Shown: positions 30,761 through 33,402 of the stretch, piece by piece
How the letters are laid out: every line of letters starts with the position of its first letter
Numbering within the stretch: the stretch's first letter is position 1
IMG/VR virus record: IMGVR_UViG_3300036931_000014
Coordinates: 1 to 33,402 of that record
Source of the DNA: a virus
Length of the DNA: 33,402 nucleotides
Reading direction: 5' to 3' (one strand)
The notes under the pieces: generated by a model
What the model was told of the DNA's origin: nothing
The model's input: the letters and a program-made list of their open reading frames with translations, nothing else
Database searches by the model: none
Position numbers and translations under genes: made by a program

Positions 30761-31337
30761 TCTTATCACCGGCGAAAACCTGCTCGCCGTCGCTCACGCC
30801 GTCCATGGCGCGGCACCGAAACCGGAGATCACGGAGCCGGTGGCTGCGGCGATGACGAAGCTGCTGCCGGAGGCTGGCATCAGTGCGTTCCTGCCGCTCT
30901 GCCATTTCGTCGGGCAGTCGGCGCACGAGTCCTTCTACTTCCACACGCTGAAGGAGATGGGCGACGCCACCTATTTTGCCCGCTACAACAACCGACACGA
31001 CCTCGGCAACGGACCGCACGACGGCCCGCTGTTCTACGGTCGCGGCATCTTCCAATGCACGGGTCGCGCTAACTACCACGAGTATGGCAAGAAGCTCGGC
31101 ATCGATCTGATCGCACATCCGGAACTGGCTGCCGATCCGGAAGTCAGCGTCAAGATCGCGATCCTGTTCTGGAATGATCGCCATCTGTCGCAGTTCGCCA
31201 ACAACGACGACTGCTTCCACGTCTCGGCGAAGATCAACGGCATCAATCGCAAGACCGGAGAGCCGAACGGACTGGATAGCCGCAAGACCCTGACCGCTTC
31301 CGCGAAGAAGGTCTTCGCGTTCCTGAAGGCCGCGTGA
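30750..31337 (+). CDS. endolysin, GH19 chitinase-like lysozyme, 195 aa
   Basis: Degrades peptidoglycan at lysis. The GH19 pattern is clear: GQSAHESFYFHTLKEMG with catalytic Glu60 and second Glu69, GPLFYGRGIFQCTGRANYHE (about 93-111) and the helical C-terminal part (KINGINRKTGEPNGLDSR). No signal peptide is present, so export depends on the holin. The ATG at 30750 has GGAGG five bases upstream; the in-frame TTG at 30732 is rejected as start. The stop overlaps the holin start. Confidence 0.85.
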   Translation: MATFLITGENLLAVAHAVHGAAPKPEITEPVAAAMTKLLPEAGISAFLPLCHFVGQSAHESFYFHTLKEMGDATYFARYNNRHDLGNGPHDGPLFYGRGIFQCTGRANYHEYGKKLGIDLIAHPELAADPEVSVKIAILFWNDRHLSQFANNDDCFHVSAKINGINRKTGEPNGLDSRKTLTASAKKVFAFLKAA

Positions 31338-31747
31338 TGGCCCGCAAGAAGCGGATACCGGCGTTGCCGGGGCTGGAGAAGTCCGATTGGAGTCGCCGAA
31401 GGCGAGTCCTCTATCTCGGATTGATCTTCTGTGCCGGCTGGATTTCGTGGGTCCTCTACAAGGGCACCGACACGATCCTGTTCCAGAACGCCCTCTACGT
31501 TCTGGGCGGCGGCGGCGTGGCGTTGATCGGGCAGTACGTCTTTGGCGCTGCCTACGACGACAAGAACTACATGTCCACGCTCTCCTCGCTTCACCGCAGC
31601 CGCTACGAAAGCGACAGCAGCGGCGACGATCCGGTGGAAGAGACCACGACAACGACCGTTCGTGACGCAGCGGACGACGCCGCTGGCGACGCAGAAGATG
31701 CCGCCACCACACCAGCCGCAGACCGCCCGATGTCCGGCGGACGATAG
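31337..31747 (+). CDS. holin, two transmembrane helices, 136 aa
   Basis: A basic N-terminus (ARKKRIPALPGLEKSDWSRRRR) precedes two membrane helices, about residues 24-42 (VLYLGLIFCAGWISWVL) and 49-71 (LYVLGGGGVALIGQYVFG), then a long acidic, Ala/Thr-rich tail (about 90-136). The layout fits phage holins that puncture the inner membrane to release endolysin, and the gene is between endolysin and spanins. The ATG at 31337 shares its base with the endolysin stop; a GTG at 31334 is an alternative start. Confidence 0.72.
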   Translation: MARKKRIPALPGLEKSDWSRRRRVLYLGLIFCAGWISWVLYKGTDTILFQNALYVLGGGGVALIGQYVFGAAYDDKNYMSTLSSLHRSRYESDSSGDDPVEETTTTTVRDAADDAAGDAEDAATTPAADRPMSGGR

Positions 31748-31757
31748 GAGAACTGAA

Positions 31758-32117
31758 ATGCTGACCGCACTCGCATGGCTCGTGAAGAATCCGTTCCTCG
31801 TCGTGGCAATCGCCCTGACGATCCTTGCCGGCGGTCTCTACGTGGACCGCGCGGCGCTGAAGGTGGACATCGCCCACCACGAATCCGAGATCGTCGGGCT
31901 CAAGCTGACCAACAAGACTCTGGAGCGCGACAACTCGATGCTCGATCTCCAGATCGCTACGACCAAGAACGCACAGGCTGCCTTGGAGGCTGCGCTTACC
32001 AAACAGGTGGCGCGCGAACAATCCCACGAGACAATCCAGAAGGAGATCGACCATGCCCCGCCGACTGACAACGCTCCTGTTGCTCCTGTCCTGCGCCGCG
32101 CTCTTGAGCGGATGTGA
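31758..32117 (+). CDS. i-spanin (Rz-like), 119 aa
   Basis: Inner-membrane half of the spanin pair. Residues about 10-28 (NPFLVVAIALTILAGGLYV) form the membrane anchor, and residues about 30-95 a long charged periplasmic coiled coil (ESEIVGLKLTNKTLERDNSM). The ATG at 31758 has TAGGAG seven bases upstream. The last 65 bases overlap the o-spanin gene in another frame, the layout of overlapping Rz/Rz1 pairs. Confidence 0.8.
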   Translation: MLTALAWLVKNPFLVVAIALTILAGGLYVDRAALKVDIAHHESEIVGLKLTNKTLERDNSMLDLQIATTKNAQAALEAALTKQVAREQSHETIQKEIDHAPPTDNAPVAPVLRRALERM

Positions 32118-32376
32118 GACAACCGGCGGAGCCCAGCCGACGATCCAACTCGAAGTCCGCGTCCCGGTCGTTCCCAAGGTGCTGCGGTCGTGCGGGGTGA
32201 AACCGCACTGGAAGAAGCTGGAGTCGCCTACGCAGAAGCACGTCGCGACCTTCGTCAACAAGCTCGGCGAGTGGGGCGACGCCTGCGCCGACAATCTCGA
32301 ATCGGTGGATGGCATCCTCACGCAGGCGGAGAAGGATGCCGCTGTCTTCAACGAAAAACAGAAACGAACACCCTAA
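32053..32376 (+). CDS. o-spanin lipoprotein (Rz1-like), 107 aa
   Basis: Outer-membrane half of the spanin pair. A lipoprotein signal (PRRLTTLLLLLSCAALLSGC) ends in lipobox LSGC with Cys21 to be lipidated. The mature 87 residues are longer than the usual short proline-rich Rz1 and contain two more cysteines (about 47 and 77) that could form a disulphide. It overlaps the i-spanin gene by 65 bases in the +1 frame and ends 24 bases before the strong late terminator. Confidence 0.78.
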   Translation: MPRRLTTLLLLLSCAALLSGCETTGGAQPTIQLEVRVPVVPKVLRSCGVKPHWKKLESPTQKHVATFVNKLGEWGDACADNLESVDGILTQAEKDAAVFNEKQKRTP

Positions 32377-32400
32377 AGTCAAGCCAACTGACATCAATCG

Positions 32401-32433
32401 GCCCGCGTGGTTAACTCCACGCGGGCTCTTTTT
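32401..32433 (+). terminator. strong intrinsic terminator after lysis cassette
   Basis: GCCCGCGTGG (32401-32410) pairs perfectly with CCACGCGGGC (32417-32426) around TTAACT, followed by TCTTTTT (32427-32433). It closes the late region and isolates the repressor gene. Confidence 0.92.
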
Positions 32434-32498
32434 ATGATGCAGAGAATGCAGAAAATTCGTTGTATTTAGGGAGTTACAGCCCGAATCTTCGGTGGCCG

Positions 32499-32524
32499 CT
32501 GTCAAGGAAAATTACACCTGTCAA
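32499..32524. promoter_or_regulatory. two CTGTCAA direct repeats in the repressor control region
   Basis: CTGTCAA at 32499-32505 and 32518-32524, 19 bases apart start to start. On the - strand they read TTGACAG, but neither has a matching -10. They could be operator half-sites; nothing else supports this. The rest of the 276-base gap (32377-32652) holds the terminator, the dyad and promoter listed separately, and no gene. Confidence 0.3.
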
Positions 32525-32548
32525 TGACCTAAGCGCGGTTCACCAACA

Positions 32549-32564
32549 TTTTTCGTCAGAAAAA
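32549..32564. promoter_or_regulatory. dyad TTTTTC-GTCA-GAAAAA, candidate operator
   Basis: A perfect inverted repeat, TTTTTC (32549-32554) and GAAAAA (32559-32564) around GTCA. It abuts the candidate -35 box at 32566, where a bound repressor would interfere with polymerase. No second copy was noticed. Confidence 0.4.
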
Positions 32565-32565
32565 C

Positions 32566-32595
32566 TTGCACCGTGTCATGATTTGTGGCAATTAT
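32566..32595 (+). promoter_or_regulatory. candidate promoter of the repressor gene
   Basis: TTGCAC (32566-32571) and AATTAT (32590-32595) at an 18-base spacing. It lacks the ATTCTGGGCC element, as expected for a gene outside the late regulon. The leader to the ATG at 32653 would be about 50 bases. Confidence 0.4.
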
Positions 32596-32652
32596 CTGGA
32601 CATGGAAGCGATGCCGCACCGGGTCGCATAGGAAAGAAAGGTTAAGGACACC

Positions 32653-33294
32653 ATGTCCGCCGCCGGGAAGCCAAAGTCTCCCCACCGCTTCGAGATCGAT
32701 CCGAAAGAAGTGGGTCGTCGCATCCGCGCTCTCCGTGAGCAGAAGACCATGACTCAACTCGACCTCTCCAAGCTGGTCGAGAAGTCCCGTCCTGCAATCG
32801 CGCAGTGGGAGAACGGACAGGCCATGCCTTCGCTCTCCGACTTCAACGCACTCGCCTTCTTTCTGAACTCGACCCCGCAGTATCTTTCCTACGGGGTGGC
32901 GACGACTCACGCAGACTCTGCGCGTGTGCCGGTCATGGACTACACGACACCAGTTGGCGCGCCGGTCGGCGAGATGTCGCTGGACCAGACCTTCGTCAAA
33001 AACCTGCATCGCGGGCCGAAGGCGGCGCTGCGTGCATTCCATCTGCCGCGCGCCGACATGATGAAGGACTGCCCGGCTGGGAGCGTGGCGATCATCGACG
33101 AGAACGACACGCATGTGATCGGTGCCGGCGAGGCATATCTGATCCATCACAAAGTGCCCGCCGTCGCGTTCGTGAACGAGGTGCCCGGCAAGGAACTGAT
33201 GCTCGCGGTGCGCATCGGTGGGGAGCACTTCCAGACCGAAAGCGATCTCCCCGTGATCGGACGAGTGGTCGCGGTCGTCCGCTCGATGTTGTGA
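32653..33294 (+). CDS. XRE-family repressor with degenerate S24-like domain, 213 aa
   Basis: Residues about 20-78 form a lambda-Cro/XRE helix-turn-helix (RRIRALREQKTMTQLDLSKL, RPAIAQWENG). Residues about 90-213 have the outline of the LexA/CI peptidase fold (FHLPRADMMKDCPAGSVAII, then GEAYLIHH and AVRIGGEHF). The catalytic Ser would fall at Asp135 and no lysine follows at the equivalent of the Lys site, so self-cleavage is unlikely. TAAGGA (32643-32648) precedes the ATG. The gene has its own control region and terminator, as for a lysogeny repressor or late regulator. Confidence 0.82.
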   Translation: MSAAGKPKSPHRFEIDPKEVGRRIRALREQKTMTQLDLSKLVEKSRPAIAQWENGQAMPSLSDFNALAFFLNSTPQYLSYGVATTHADSARVPVMDYTTPVGAPVGEMSLDQTFVKNLHRGPKAALRAFHLPRADMMKDCPAGSVAIIDENDTHVIGAGEAYLIHHKVPAVAFVNEVPGKELMLAVRIGGEHFQTESDLPVIGRVVAVVRSML

Positions 33295-33299
33295 AGGAG

Positions 33300-33323
33300 C
33301 GGTGACATCGCAAGATGTCACCG
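33300..33323. promoter_or_regulatory. 24-base palindrome after the repressor gene
   Basis: CGGTGACATC (33300-33309) and GATGTCACCG (33314-33323) pair perfectly around GCAA. There is no T run after it and a standard terminator follows at 33339, so an operator for the adjacent repressor or another regulator is as likely as an RNA hairpin. Confidence 0.55.
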
Positions 33324-33338
33324 AACGACCACAAAAAG

Positions 33339-33366
33339 AAAAGCCCGGATCGCTCCGGGCTTTTTT
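33339..33366 (+). terminator. intrinsic terminator after repressor
   Basis: AAAAGCCCGGA (33339-33349) pairs with TCCGGGCTTTT (33354-33364) around TCGC, ending in six T (33361-33366). The stem also works on the - strand. The last 36 bases of the window hold nothing I can assign. Confidence 0.9.
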
Positions 33367-33402
33367 CTTGTCCACAATTTGCAGTAAAGTTCGGACAGAT
33401 GG

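Noticed and set aside
30723-32351. Long - strand open frame (about 542 residues) opposite the lysis cassette
   Set aside because: The + strand carries four recognisable lysis genes with start sites and overlaps; the antisense product has low-complexity Arg/Ser runs.
32499-32524. - strand promoter from the TTGACAG pair
   Set aside because: Neither copy has a recognisable -10 at 16-18 bases, and no - strand gene lies in that direction.

Overview
The window is a 33.4 kb stretch of a siphovirus-type tailed phage (or prophage) whose genes all lie on the + strand, tightly packed and often joined by ATGA or TGATG overlaps. The DNA is GC-rich. The tail-tip genes (DUF2460-like distal tail protein, DUF2163/BR0599-like hub, NlpC/P60 hydrolase, large tip protein, DUF2793-headed fibre) are the set shared by alphaproteobacterial phages and gene transfer agents. 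An alphaproteobacterial host is therefore likely, but this is inference. No terminase, certain portal, integrase, tRNA or CRISPR array is visible.

Layout. (1) 1-3499: the tail of a truncated gene, then twelve small proteins of unknown function. The second half of this block is a promoter-headed operon rich in small membrane proteins. (2) 3612-4947: four small probable surface or fibre-like structural proteins, one with a VCBS-like fold. (3) 5101-9435: scaffold, a 45-residue basic protein, the HK97-fold major capsid protein, a probable capsid accessory protein, and four small genes. (4) 9623-12558: a small protein, a PhoH-like ATPase, and four head-completion, neck and tail-terminator proteins. 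(5) 12684-20587: tail tube, an HNH endonuclease, tail assembly chaperones G and G-T joined by a -1 ribosomal frameshift, and a 1547-residue tape measure protein with a lytic transglycosylase domain. (6) 20678-30713: tail tip and fibre, with a second HNH endonuclease inserted. (7) 30750-32376: lysis cassette of GH19 endolysin, holin, i-spanin and overlapping o-spanin, closed by a strong terminator. (8) 32653-33294: a free-standing XRE repressor-like regulator between its own control region and terminator.

The main non-textbook signal is a promoter family in the late region. Several intergenic gaps carry ATTCTGGGCC, then 22-24 bases (start to start) to TTCTTGAC, then about 17 bases to a -10 box. 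The element precedes the membrane-protein operon, the decoration genes, scaffold, major capsid, head-completion genes and tail tube; weaker copies precede the chaperones and endolysin. The capsid and tail-tube copies are nearly identical. This points to a regulon driven by host-type RNA polymerase plus an activator, with terminators after the scaffold, capsid and accessory genes adjusting dosage. Other notable items are a promoter whose -10 sits in the loop of a terminator hairpin, a 45-residue protein that copies the start of the capsid protein, and a repressor whose protease active site looks dead.
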